In this document: piece by piece, positions 30,267 through 37,881 of the stretch
How positions within the stretch are numbered: the first letter of the stretch is position 1
Layout of the letters: every line of letters starts with the position of its first letter
Source of the DNA: Catenibacterium mitsuokai
Lineage (GTDB): Bacteria; Bacillota_I; Bacilli_A; Erysipelotrichales; Coprobacillaceae
Direction of reading: 5' to 3'
DNA: 64,000 nt
Assembly: GCF_025148785.1 (NCBI RefSeq)
Contig: NZ_CP102271.1
Coordinates: 1,025,569 to 1,089,568, forward strand
Position numbers and translations under genes: made by a program
The notes under the pieces: generated by a model
Databases searched by the model: none
What the model was told of the DNA's origin: nothing
The model's input: the letters and a program-made list of their open reading frames with translations, nothing else

Positions 30267-30888
30267 AAGAAAACACATGATCCTCATTGTGATATTACTG
30301 AGTATGGCATTTGTTTCTACTTTATATGTAAGAGATAGGGATTATGCACAGAAAAATAAAAGAATTGCGATTATTTATCCTAAGCATTCACAATCGCTTA
30401 TTCAAGAAATACAGGAAGGAATACAGGATTGCGCATATGATCATCAGGTGAAGCTTGATGTTTGGTATAAGGATGATTTGTCCCAAAATGAACTCGATAA
30501 TCTTATTTCACAGGAATATAAAAATCAGGCCATGGGCTTATTACTTGTATATCCAGAAAAGTATATGAGGAAAACACAGTATGAATATGGGAATGTATTA
30601 GCTCTTACAGATACAATGCAGGACTCATTCACCTACACTGCTTCTTTTAGTCAAACTTCTCATGAAACAATGAGATTACCTGTGGACTTTAATCTCCTAA
30701 AAGAGATATCTACAGGAAAAAGAGATGCTATTTATATAGAAGATACTTATAAACTAGGTTATAAGAGTATAGAACTGATTAGTCATTGTGAAGGAAAAAG
30801 ACGATTATCAACTATTTCTTTAAAACCAGAAAAAGTTGATCAGAAAGTAGTAGAAAAAGGCAGTAAAGCCTCGCTATTTACATATTAG
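30253..30888 (+). CDS. membrane-anchored protein with half a binding-protein fold
   Basis: 211 residues starting with a transmembrane helix (ILIVILLSMAFVSTLYV) without a lipobox or cleavage site. The outside part begins KNKRIAIIYPKHSQSLIQEI, a pattern like the first lobe of periplasmic sugar-binding proteins (strand, then helix with regular spacing), but the second lobe is incomplete and no family is recognised. The ATG overlaps the kinase gene by 14 bases, so it is made together with the kinase. It is probably a partner that modulates sensing; this is inference. Confidence 0.6.
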   Translation: MKQNKRKHMILIVILLSMAFVSTLYVRDRDYAQKNKRIAIIYPKHSQSLIQEIQEGIQDCAYDHQVKLDVWYKDDLSQNELDNLISQEYKNQAMGLLLVYPEKYMRKTQYEYGNVLALTDTMQDSFTYTASFSQTSHETMRLPVDFNLLKEISTGKRDAIYIEDTYKLGYKSIELISHCEGKRRLSTISLKPEKVDQKVVEKGSKASLFTY

Positions 30889-30897
30889 AGGGTTGCT

Positions 30898-31881
30898 ATG
30901 AAAAAGATAAGAAAACATAAATGGTTATTATTTATAGTGCTGATTATATGTTTAACACTTATAGCACTAGGAGGTTCACGTCCTAAAGAAAATCAATATA
31001 TTCATGTAGGTATTGCGGTTTATGATCTTGATGATACATTTATGAATAGCATGATTACAGCACTAGAAAATAGAATTGATGAAGCGCATATGAAAAAGAA
31101 AATCTCTTATGAGATATGTAATGCGAAAGGAAATTCAAGACGTCAAAATAAACAGCTTCAGTATATGTATACTCAGAACTATGATATGATGCTTATTAAT
31201 CTTGTTGATCCTTCTTCTGCAGCAAGTGTCTTGAATAATGCAAAGGAATTAGATATCCCTGTTATATTATTTAATCGAGATATTGCTGAAAAGGATTTAA
31301 AGATTACAGATAATGTCTGGTATGTGGGAACAAATGCCTCTCAGGATGGACAAATACAGGGAGAGATGCTTCATAAAATCTGGAATGAACAAAGAAATAG
31401 AGTAGATAAAAATAAGAATGGAAAAATAGATTATGTTCTTATAGAAGGTGAAGAAGATCACTATGATGCCATTCGTAGAACAAAAGGGTTCTTAGAAAAC
31501 AGTAAAGACCTCCCTTTAAATACACTAGGTACTTTATCTGCTTCATGGAATAGACAACTTGCTTATAAGAAGTTTTCTCAATTAGATAACAATGCGATTT
31601 CTAGTACTGAAGCTGTTATATGTAATAATGATGATATGGCATTAGGAGTTTATGATTATTGCAAAGAAAAGAATCTAGCTCTACCTATTATTTTAGGTAT
31701 CAACAACAGCCAGGAAATGAATGAGAAAATCATGTCTGGTGAAATATATGGTAGTGTAGATAACAATATGGATAACCAAGTATTAAGAATCGTTAAATGT
31801 ATGGAATCTGTATTAAATGGAAATACTAAAAAATATAAGAAAGTCTGGTATAGTACACCTTATGCAGTCACAAGAGAATAA
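30898..31881 (+). CDS. galactose-binding-protein-like (MglB-type) anchored sugar-binding protein
   Basis: 327 residues of the type I periplasmic binding fold (VGIAVYDLDDTFMNSMITAL, VILFNRDI, YVGTNASQDGQIQGEM, AVICNNDDMALGV). DKNKNGKIDYVLIEGEEDHYD matches the region of MglB with a calcium-type loop. The N-terminus has a hydrophobic helix but the place of a lipobox Cys is Ser (IALGGS), so it is likely an uncleaved membrane anchor rather than a transport lipoprotein. No ABC permease or ATPase is nearby. It fits a sensor subunit that presents sugar to the YesM kinase, as known for XylFII with LytS in clostridia. Confidence 0.8.
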   Translation: MKKIRKHKWLLFIVLIICLTLIALGGSRPKENQYIHVGIAVYDLDDTFMNSMITALENRIDEAHMKKKISYEICNAKGNSRRQNKQLQYMYTQNYDMMLINLVDPSSAASVLNNAKELDIPVILFNRDIAEKDLKITDNVWYVGTNASQDGQIQGEMLHKIWNEQRNRVDKNKNGKIDYVLIEGEEDHYDAIRRTKGFLENSKDLPLNTLGTLSASWNRQLAYKKFSQLDNNAISSTEAVICNNDDMALGVYDYCKEKNLALPIILGINNSQEMNEKIMSGEIYGSVDNNMDNQVLRIVKCMESVLNGNTKKYKKVWYSTPYAVTRE

Positions 31882-31886
31882 ATTAT

Positions 31887-31915
31887 TTGCTTATATAATT
31901 CATTTATGTTAGTAT
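31887..31915 (+). promoter_or_regulatory. promoter of the 55-residue membrane protein
   Basis: TTGCTT (31887-31892), 17-base spacer, TAGTAT (31910-31915), about 30 bases before an ATG with AAGGAG. Confidence 0.6.
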
Positions 31916-31945
31916 GATTAGCATAAACTAACTAAGGAGAATTAC

Positions 31946-32113
31946 ATGAAAGCACATAAATATTGGTCTATTGGTGCACTGATCACCATGATTTGTACTT
32001 TCTTAACAGGACATATGAACAAGATGATTCATGCAGGATTTGGTTTGATTGCACTCATTTGTATGATTATGTCAGTCTATTCAGGTCATAAGATGACTTC
32101 AAGAAAGAACTAG
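31946..32113 (+). CDS. small two-helix membrane protein (55 residues)
   Basis: ATG 31946 has AAGGAG at 8 bases, a promoter in front and a terminator behind, all of which support a real gene. The product (MKAHKYWSIGALITMICTFL ... GLIALICMIMSVYSG, ending KMTSRKN) has two hydrophobic helices separated by a short charged loop. I do not recognise a family. It is monocistronic. It could be a small membrane regulator or stress peptide; no function can be assigned. Confidence 0.7.
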   Translation: MKAHKYWSIGALITMICTFLTGHMNKMIHAGFGLIALICMIMSVYSGHKMTSRKN

Positions 32114-32118
32114 ATTAA

Positions 32119-32147
32119 GTCAGCAACATAATGGTTGCTGGCTTTTT
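32119..32147 (+). terminator. intrinsic terminator
   Basis: GTCAGCAAC / GTTGCTGGC stem with a six-base loop, followed by TTTTT, six bases after the stop of the 55-residue gene. Confidence 0.85.
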
Positions 32148-32398
32148 ATATGTTACAAATGGTATGGAAATGTGTAATAAGTTTTTAAGCATGCATTAAC
32201 TGCAGTTCTTTGAGTATCTCATTTTAGATAGAGGTGCGAGAGAGATTGATGGTATTCTTCTTTTAAGGTAATGGCTGAAGAAAAGCAATCGTAATCAGAA
32301 CTATATATGGTCTAGTGTACAATATGGAAATTACATATACATTGATACTTGTAAGAATCCAATTTCACGTATTTATAAAAAATCATTAATCGTTTTTA
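32148..32398. other. gene-free stretch before the MarR unit
   Basis: About 250 bases with no ORF that has a start and binding site. I see no hairpin or repeat here. Short broken coding-like pieces suggest possible decay of a gene, but none is recognisable. Confidence 0.4.
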
Positions 32399-32425
32399 TT
32401 GACATTAATACTTATTAGGTATAAT
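32399..32425 (+). promoter_or_regulatory. promoter of the marR gene
   Basis: TTGACA (32399-32404) and TATAAT (32420-32425), both consensus, with a short 15-base spacer. The spacer may be compensated by the following operator architecture. Confidence 0.75.
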
Positions 32426-32461
32426 GTTCTATATAGAACAATTAAAAGTTCTAAATAGAAC
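32426..32461 (+). promoter_or_regulatory. two palindromic operators for the MarR regulator
   Basis: GTTCTATATAGAAC (32426-32439) and GTTCTAAATAGAAC (32448-32461) are near-identical 14-base palindromes, 22 bases apart centre to centre, between the -10 box and the marR start. Position and symmetry are those of an autorepressor site bound by two MarR dimers on about the same face of the helix. Confidence 0.75.
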
Positions 32462-32479
32462 GATGCAAGGAGGCTTAAT

Positions 32480-32911
32480 ATGTATTTCTGGGATCAACAT
32501 AAGACAATTACTCTCTATTATGAGATGTTAACCGCATCTACCTGTGATAAATACAATCTTAAAAAGATGGAATATGACATATTGATGTTTTTGTATCATA
32601 ATCCTGAATACAATACTGCTGCAGATATTGTCAGAATAAGAAAGTCGACTAAATCCCATGTCTCAACTGCCTTAAAGGTATTAGAAGACAGAGGATATAT
32701 TACTAAAAAGACAAATGAAAATAATAAGAAGCGTGTAGAACTATTCTTAGAGGATTCAGCCAATGAAATCGTGAAAGAAGGGCTCAATGTTCAAAATCAA
32801 TTTGCGCATGATATGCTTCAGGGTCTCACACAAGATGAGATAAAAGTATGTAAAAAAGTATTTGAGAAAATTTGTAGAAATGCAGAAGAATGCATTCAAA
32901 AGAAAGGATGA
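32480..32911 (+). CDS. MarR family transcriptional regulator
   Basis: 143 residues with the MarR winged helix: MEYDILMFLYHNPEYNTAAD, IRKSTKSHVSTALKVLEDRG and YITKKTNENNKKRVELFL wing. AAGGAGG lies upstream. Twin palindromes in its own promoter suggest autoregulation. It overlaps or abuts the next gene, a multi-spanning membrane protein, which is the likely co-regulated target. The ligand is unknown. Confidence 0.88.
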   Translation: MYFWDQHKTITLYYEMLTASTCDKYNLKKMEYDILMFLYHNPEYNTAADIVRIRKSTKSHVSTALKVLEDRGYITKKTNENNKKRVELFLEDSANEIVKEGLNVQNQFAHDMLQGLTQDEIKVCKKVFEKICRNAEECIQKKG

Positions 32912-32916
32912 TCAAT

Positions 32917-33597
32917 ATGAAAGAAAAATATGTACCTAAAATGCCAGATATCATGGAAGCTATCTTTGATACTTGCTATTTATTATTTGATTTAGTTGCT
33001 GGCTTTATCTTTCTAGCAAAAGCCAACGGTAATATGCTATTTACCTTATATGGTATTTTAACTCTTACTTTATGTGGTGGTGATGCCTTTCACTTAGTTC
33101 CTAGAATTAAAAGAGCATTCAAAGGAAGCAATGAAAAGATTAAGAGACAGCTTGGCATAGGTTTGCAGGTTTCTTCTATTACTATGACTGTTTTCTATAT
33201 TATCTTACTTTATATCTGGAAATTGACATTCCCTACACTTAAAGCTCCATTTATTGTAGAAGCAATGATCTACATTTCAGCAATTATTAGAATTGTCGTA
33301 TGTTTCTTACCACAAAATGACTGGTGCGGTGATGAAGGTAACTTAAAACTATCTATTATCAGAAATGCCGTATTTGCAGTGACTGGTATTGGAATAATTA
33401 TTCTATATGCAATGAGTGGTAATACAGGTAACCTTCATATGACTAGAATGGTTGCAGCTATTATTATCTCATTTGGCTGTTATTTACCAGTTACATTATT
33501 AAGTAAGAAAAAACCTAAAATTGGTTTATTAATGATTCCTAAAACATGTGCCTATATGTGGGTGATTGTAATGGGATTACAGCTATTATTTAAATAG
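32917..33597 (+). CDS. multi-spanning membrane protein of unknown function
   Basis: 226 residues from the ATG at 32917 (MKEKYVPKMPD, with GGATG upstream); about seven hydrophobic helices, e.g. IFDTCYLLFDLVAGFIFLAK and TMTVFYIILLYIW. A conserved-looking polar stretch GGDAFHLVPRIKRAF follows helix 2, and an exposed CGDEGNLKLSIIRN lies in the second half. I do not recognise the family. It is in one operon with marR (5 bases apart), so it may handle the compound sensed by MarR. Confidence 0.65.
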   Translation: MKEKYVPKMPDIMEAIFDTCYLLFDLVAGFIFLAKANGNMLFTLYGILTLTLCGGDAFHLVPRIKRAFKGSNEKIKRQLGIGLQVSSITMTVFYIILLYIWKLTFPTLKAPFIVEAMIYISAIIRIVVCFLPQNDWCGDEGNLKLSIIRNAVFAVTGIGIIILYAMSGNTGNLHMTRMVAAIIISFGCYLPVTLLSKKKPKIGLLMIPKTCAYMWVIVMGLQLLFK

Positions 33598-33648
33598 AAT
33601 AGTGTTATAATATAACTGTGATAAATTATTGAGTGAGAGGTAGAAAGA

Positions 33649-34146
33649 ATGGAAAAAGAAAGATATTCAATACTATTTAGTTCTCCAACAGGTAATACAA
33701 AGATGCTTGCTGAAGCTATTCAAGATGCATTACCAAAGGAAGACTGTGATTATTTTGGACCATGTAAAGAAGTAGATTCAGATATGCTTTATATTGGTTT
33801 CTGGACAGATAAAGGCAATGCGGATGCAGCAACTCTTAAACTACTAGAAACCTTAAAGAATAAGAAGATTTTCTTATTTGGTACAGCAGGATTTGGAGTA
33901 AGTGAAGAATATTTCCAGAGAATTCTAAATAATGTGAAAAAAAGCATTGATGCAAGTAATACAATCGTAGGTAAGTATATGTGTCAAGGTAAGATGCCAC
34001 AATCTGTACGTGATCGATATGTGATGATGAAAGCACAGCCTGATCATATGCCTAATATTGATATGCTCATTGAAAACTTTGATCAAGCTTTAACTCATCC
34101 TGATAAAAATGATTTAAATAACTTAAAAAATAAAATTAAAGCATAA
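33649..34146 (+). CDS. flavodoxin family protein
   Basis: 165 residues with an N-terminal phosphate-binding loop SSPTGNTKMLAEAI, a hallmark of flavodoxins that bind FMN, then YIGFWTDKGNADAATLKLLE and IFLFGTAGFGVSEEY, where loops contact the isoalloxazine ring. The C-terminal 30 residues are an extra helical extension. It carries electrons or acts as an FMN-dependent reductase partner. TATAAT at 33606-33611 suggests its own promoter. Confidence 0.85.
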   Translation: MEKERYSILFSSPTGNTKMLAEAIQDALPKEDCDYFGPCKEVDSDMLYIGFWTDKGNADAATLKLLETLKNKKIFLFGTAGFGVSEEYFQRILNNVKKSIDASNTIVGKYMCQGKMPQSVRDRYVMMKAQPDHMPNIDMLIENFDQALTHPDKNDLNNLKNKIKA

Positions 34147-34191
34147 GGGGGATAAACTTCTTATGCTTTTCTCTTACGAAAGGAGTACTTT

Positions 34192-34398
34192 ATGATTTTT
34201 CATGAACTCAACTGGTTATGGACGCTACTTGGTATTGCGTTACTATGTGCTTTTATTGCATTTCTAATTACATTTTTAATCTGTAAGTTTGTCCATAAAC
34301 AAATAAGTATGAAAGTATTGATTATTGCTGCAGTGGTAGGATTCTTATTAGGAGTAATGGGCGTATTTATTTATGCGAGTCAGGCTATGCCTTTGTAA
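34192..34398 (+). CDS. small membrane protein (68 residues)
   Basis: Two transmembrane helices (WTLLGIALLCAFIAFLITFL and VLIIAAVVGFLLGVMGVFIY) joined by a short basic loop KFVHKQISMK. GAAAGGAG lies 8 bases before the ATG. I do not recognise a family. It follows the flavodoxin gene by 45 bases and may be co-transcribed. Confidence 0.65.
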   Translation: MIFHELNWLWTLLGIALLCAFIAFLITFLICKFVHKQISMKVLIIAAVVGFLLGVMGVFIYASQAMPL

Positions 34399-34598
34399 TC
34401 AAATTTTCTTATGATATATTATAGGCGTTTGCTCTATATTTTTAAAAACGTATTACAGAAATTACTCTGAGAAAAATAACCTAAATAAGAACTACCCTGA
34501 CTTTCGCTTTGCTTAGAAGTCTAGGCTTCCTGCTTCAACCAAAACCCTAAAGGTGGGGAAAATTCTTGCTTATGGTATGTTAAAAAGGAGATGATTGG

Positions 34599-35429
34599 AT
34601 GTTAGGTGCAATTATTGGAGATATTGTTGGTTCTAGATTTGAATGGGAAAACTATAAAGGGAAAGACTTTGAACTATTTACAAAGGAATGTATGCCTACG
34701 GATGATAGTATTATGAGTCTTGCAATAGGAGCAGGATTACTTAAAAGTCAACCTGACTATGAAAATCTAGAAAAGAATACAATAGATTGCATGCAGTCAC
34801 TAGGTAGACAATATCCTTATTGTGGTTATGGAGTTAACTTCTATTTTTGGATCTTTGGAGATGATCCAAAGCCTTATAATAGTTATGGTAATGGTGCCTC
34901 GATGAGAGTAAGTGCGGCAGGTACTGTGGCTTCTTCTTTGGAAGAAGCGTTAGCACTCTCAAAAAGAGTGACTGCTATCAGCCATAATCATCCTGAAGGT
35001 ATCAAAGGAGCACAGGCAACAGCTGCCGCCATATATTTAGCTAAGACAGGTTCAACAAAAGAAGAAATTAAAGACTATATTAATCAGAATTTCTATAAGA
35101 TAGATTTTACTCTTGATGAAATAAGAGATACTTATGAGTTTAATGAAATATGTCAACGAACAGTTCCTCAGGCATTAGAGGCTTTCTTTGAATCAATGGA
35201 CTATGAGGATGCAATTAGAAATGCGATTTCTATTGGCGGAGATAGTGACACAATAGGGGCTATATGCGGTAGTATTGCGGAAGCGTATTATGGTATTCCT
35301 GTAAATATCAGAAATCAGGCTTTAAGCTATTTAGATGACACATTGACACTTTGTTTGAAACAATTTGAAGAAGCATATCCGCCTGTTATAATTAGTGGCG
35401 AAAAACCCATAGGCTTGCCTATGGGATGA
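34599..35429 (+). CDS. ADP-ribosylglycohydrolase family protein with IS-derived C-terminus
   Basis: DraG/ARH-type hydrolase that removes ADP-ribose from proteins or nucleic acids. MLGAIIGDIVGSRFE and TDDSIMSLAIGAGLL give the first metal-binding residues; GNGASMRVSAAG and SIGGDSDTIGAICGSIAEAY give the second set. AAGGAG precedes the ATG. The last 14 residues (VIISGEKPIGLPMG) are encoded by the hairpin end of an inserted element (35384-35449), so the natural end has been replaced. The catalytic residues are upstream of this point and the enzyme may still work. Confidence 0.88.
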   Translation: MLGAIIGDIVGSRFEWENYKGKDFELFTKECMPTDDSIMSLAIGAGLLKSQPDYENLEKNTIDCMQSLGRQYPYCGYGVNFYFWIFGDDPKPYNSYGNGASMRVSAAGTVASSLEEALALSKRVTAISHNHPEGIKGAQATAAAIYLAKTGSTKEEIKDYINQNFYKIDFTLDEIRDTYEFNEICQRTVPQALEAFFESMDYEDAIRNAISIGGDSDTIGAICGSIAEAYYGIPVNIRNQALSYLDDTLTLCLKQFEEAYPPVIISGEKPIGLPMG

Positions 35430-35449
35430 AAGGCACATAATTTTTACTT
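35384..35449 (+). repeat. hairpin end of a decayed insertion element
   Basis: Contains the perfect palindrome CCCATAGGCTTGCCTATGGG (35406-35425). The stretch 35391-35449 matches, in reverse orientation, the element end at 946-1003 with only about three differences. It overlaps the 3' end of the ADP-ribosylglycohydrolase gene. Confidence 0.75.
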
Positions 35450-35460
35450 GAGTTAAGCAT

Positions 35461-35860
35461 AAGGGTAAGTTTAATAAGAAAAAACGTTTTGGCAAGTCTA
35501 TAAAGAATAGATGCCCTTCTGGGTTTTAAGCTGCTGTAGAAGAAAAAATTCAAGACCACAGGTGATACATATATAGATATGTCTAATGATTATAGAGCAT
35601 CACAATATGACCATACCGCAGATGATTACATAAAGAAGAAATTATCTGATAGGATGTATCATTTAGCAGATGGGACTCTAGTACAACAAGATTGGTATTC
35701 ATTATTTCTGTTGTACTGCTATGATTAGAGGACTAAGGATATAGGTAGAGACAGATGTATTTCAGAATTTGAAAAGTGTTACAGTAAGGAAGAAGCCTTG
35801 ATTAAAAGAATTGAGACTAATAGAATCAAAGTATTGAATAGTGGAATCAAAATAGTATAA
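35461..35860 (+). pseudogene. TnpB-like (IS605-type) protein remnant
   Basis: Pieces of coding sequence interrupted by two in-frame stops and a frameshift: KRFGKSIKNRCPSGF, then YIDMSNDYRASQYDHTADDY, KKKLSDRMYHLADGTLVQQD, WYSLFLLYCYD, and NRIKVLNSGIKIV at the end. These resemble the C-terminal part of TnpB-like proteins of IS605-type elements, where ASQYDH- and VQRDLYSAFL-like motifs are common. The N-terminal two thirds are missing. It lies between two hairpins of the same type (35406 and 36031). Confidence 0.55.
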
Positions 35861-36026
35861 AATAAACATTAGGGAGATTGATTATACTTCCATATCGTAA
35901 GATAGAAATTTACCGTTAATGTGGTCGTTGGACTGCTTGGTAATAAAAGTTCTTACTTAAATAGATTTACACTTGTATTCCAAAGTCTGAAAATGATGTA
36001 CGATTACAAGCTAAACTTGACAGTAA
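35861..36026 (+). other. non-coding tail of the decayed element, possible guide-RNA scaffold relic
   Basis: No ORF. In IS605-type elements the region between the tnpB stop and the right hairpin encodes the omega (reRNA) scaffold. Position here is the same, but no structure is computed and no identity to a known scaffold is claimed. Confidence 0.3.
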
Positions 36027-36030
36027 GAAC

Positions 36031-36050
36031 CCCACGGGCTTGCCCGTGGG
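36031..36050 (+). repeat. right-end hairpin of the decayed element
   Basis: CCCACGGGCTTGCCCGTGGG is a perfect palindrome with a TT centre and the same layout as the left hairpin at 35406-35425, with four changed bases that keep all pairs. Such subterminal hairpins mark the ends of IS200/IS605-type elements. Confidence 0.7.
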
Positions 36051-36062
36051 AGTAGTCAGCCT

Positions 36063-36093
36063 AGAATAGCACTCTTATTTGTGCTATTCTTTT
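36063..36093 (+). terminator. intrinsic terminator
   Basis: AGAATAGCAC / GTGCTATTCT with an eight-base loop and TTT behind it; it insulates the following gene from the element relic. Confidence 0.8.
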
Positions 36094-36114
36094 AATTAAG
36101 GAGGAAAATATAAC

Positions 36115-36360
36115 ATGTTAACATATTTAATGTTTGCGGCTGTTATTGGCTTTGCACTAGTGATGAGACAACGTAATAAACATAAAGATGACTATCGCTA
36201 TGTTGCTGCACAATATCTTATGATGGGGGTCATCTGGGCACTTATTGCTTTATCTGATTATTTAGAACATGGTGTACGCATGCCGTATTTCGGACTATAT
36301 ATTGTTATTTTTGTATTCTCATTATTTATGGCAATCAAATCAATACTGGATCGCAAATAG
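36115..36360 (+). CDS. small membrane protein (81 residues)
   Basis: Three hydrophobic helices (MLTYLMFAAVIGFALVM, YLMMGVIWALIALSDYL and YIVIFVFSLFMAIKSIL) with a basic loop RQRNKHKDDYR between the first two. AAGGAGG lies upstream and a terminator follows directly, so it is a stand-alone gene. Not recognised. Confidence 0.65.
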   Translation: MLTYLMFAAVIGFALVMRQRNKHKDDYRYVAAQYLMMGVIWALIALSDYLEHGVRMPYFGLYIVIFVFSLFMAIKSILDRK

Positions 36361-36381
36361 AGTACTTCGGTACTCTTTTTA
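36359..36381 (+). terminator. intrinsic terminator
   Basis: AGAGTAC / GTACTCT with a TTCG tetraloop, then TTTTT; it begins within the stop codon of the preceding gene. Confidence 0.9.
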
Positions 36382-36447
36382 TATATCATAATATTAAAGA
36401 AAAGATAATTATTAATGTCTAGAAACAGTTTATTTTATCAGTATTAA

Positions 36448-36476
36448 TTGAGATTAATGCTTATTATAGGTATGAT
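36448..36476 (+). promoter_or_regulatory. promoter of the YdcF-like gene
   Basis: TTGAGA (36448-36453), 17-base spacer, TATGAT (36471-36476), about 60 bases before the ATG. Confidence 0.6.
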
Positions 36477-36537
36477 GATAGTGAGAAGAGAATGTATATA
36501 AAAGGAGGAAATAAGGACAAAAAAGGAGGCAGAAGTT

Positions 36538-37755
36538 ATGAAACGATATAAGAAATTGTTCGCATTATTCACTGCTTTCTCATTGATTTTCAGTGCATTT
36601 CTAGTGATACCAGTATACGCAGAAAATGATGCGGATGTCCTCATTTCACAGTTAATTGGTTATTATACAGATTATATGGAAGACTCAGTCACTGATATTG
36701 AACGTGTCTTAGTAGAACTTAAATCTGTAGATAAGAAAAAGGGAGAAGCTTGGGATCAAATCATGCATTATTGGCTAGAAGTCAATGGTCCTGATTTCAC
36801 TCATGTAAGTGAAGTACCTCAAGATTTACCGAAAGATAATAGTATGTCAGTTGTTATTCTTGGATTTGCACTCAATGATGATGGTACGATGAAGGAAGAA
36901 CTTGTAGGTAGACTTCAAACAGGTCTGGCAATTGCGAAAGAATATCCTAAATCATATGTCGTCGTTACAGGTGGTGGGACTGCAAAGAATAATCCAAATG
37001 TGACTGAAGGTGGATTAATGGGTGAATGGCTCTTAAAACAGGGCTTAGAACCATCTCGCTTGATTGTAGAAAATAGAGCACAGGATACAGTAGGAAATGC
37101 GAAAAATACTTATGAAGTATTAAAAACAAAGTATCCAAGTGTTAAGAATGTTGTTCTTGTAACAAGTGATTACCATGTAACTCGTGGCTGTATCTTATAC
37201 TACACTAAGTTTGTCTTAGAAGGACTTGAGAATAATAGTGAACCTCTCTCTATTATCTCTAATTCTGGCTATAAAACAGGATCACTCGGTTATGAATCAG
37301 TAGAATTACAAGCAAGAGGTATTTGTCAGATGGCAGGTATTAATGTTCAAAGTGTTCCTAGAAAACAGAAGTTATCAGTACTCACAAAGCTTGAAATAAA
37401 GCAGAATAAAGAACATGTTAAAGGTGAAGAAGCAGATCTTACAATTACTGCTTATTATGACAATGGATTTAGTCGTGATGTCACAAAAGAAGCTGTATTA
37501 ACAGGTTTTGATAAAAACAAAGAAGAAAATCAGACATTTACAATCACACATTCTGAAAATAATCATACAATCAGTGAAGACTTTAAGTTGATTGCGAAAA
37601 AAGCAGAAGTTGTACCAGATAAAAAACAAGATACAAAGAAAAATGAAAAAGATAAGACACCTGCTAAAACAGGAGATAATACACAGCTGGTTGTATTTGC
37701 AGCATTGCTCTTAGTATCTGGAATTTATCTATTATTAAGATTGAAAAAGAGTTAA
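36538..37755 (+). CDS. secreted YdcF-like (DUF218) protein with Ig-like domain and sortase-type tail
   Basis: 405 residues. A signal peptide (cleavage after VYA, about residue 29) leads to a DUF218 domain at about 95-230 (VVILGFALNDDGTM, VVTGGGTAKNN, ENRAQDTVGNAKNTY, VTSDYHVTRG). DUF218/YdcF proteins bind nucleotide-like or envelope precursors. A beta-rich Ig-like module follows (LTITAYYDNGFSRDVTKEA), then a Lys/Glu-rich linker and PAKTGD, a hydrophobic helix and LKKS, the layout of an LPXTG-type anchor with an altered motif. DUF218 proteins are usually membrane or periplasmic; covalent wall display would be unusual. Confidence 0.8.
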   Translation: MKRYKKLFALFTAFSLIFSAFLVIPVYAENDADVLISQLIGYYTDYMEDSVTDIERVLVELKSVDKKKGEAWDQIMHYWLEVNGPDFTHVSEVPQDLPKDNSMSVVILGFALNDDGTMKEELVGRLQTGLAIAKEYPKSYVVVTGGGTAKNNPNVTEGGLMGEWLLKQGLEPSRLIVENRAQDTVGNAKNTYEVLKTKYPSVKNVVLVTSDYHVTRGCILYYTKFVLEGLENNSEPLSIISNSGYKTGSLGYESVELQARGICQMAGINVQSVPRKQKLSVLTKLEIKQNKEHVKGEEADLTITAYYDNGFSRDVTKEAVLTGFDKNKEENQTFTITHSENNHTISEDFKLIAKKAEVVPDKKQDTKKNEKDKTPAKTGDNTQLVVFAALLLVSGIYLLLRLKKS

Positions 37756-37762
37756 CCCCATA

Positions 37763-37794
37763 ACAGAATCTCAGTAATGAGATTCTGTTTTTTT
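37763..37794 (+). terminator. intrinsic terminator
   Basis: ACAGAATCTCA / TGAGATTCTGT stem, four-base loop, seven T. Confidence 0.92.
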
Positions 37795-37881
37795 ACCTTC
37801 TAAACTTTTCTATTCCCTTATCTCTTTTTTGTGATATAATGTTGATTGTTCTAAAAAAAAGACAAAAGGAAGAGGGATTTT

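Noticed and set aside
34490-34575. A further IS end (GAAGTCTAGGCTTCCTGC region before the ADP-ribosylglycohydrolase)
   Set aside because: It contains a small imperfect hairpin, but no second copy or coding remnant is seen nearby, so there is no support for a mobile element.
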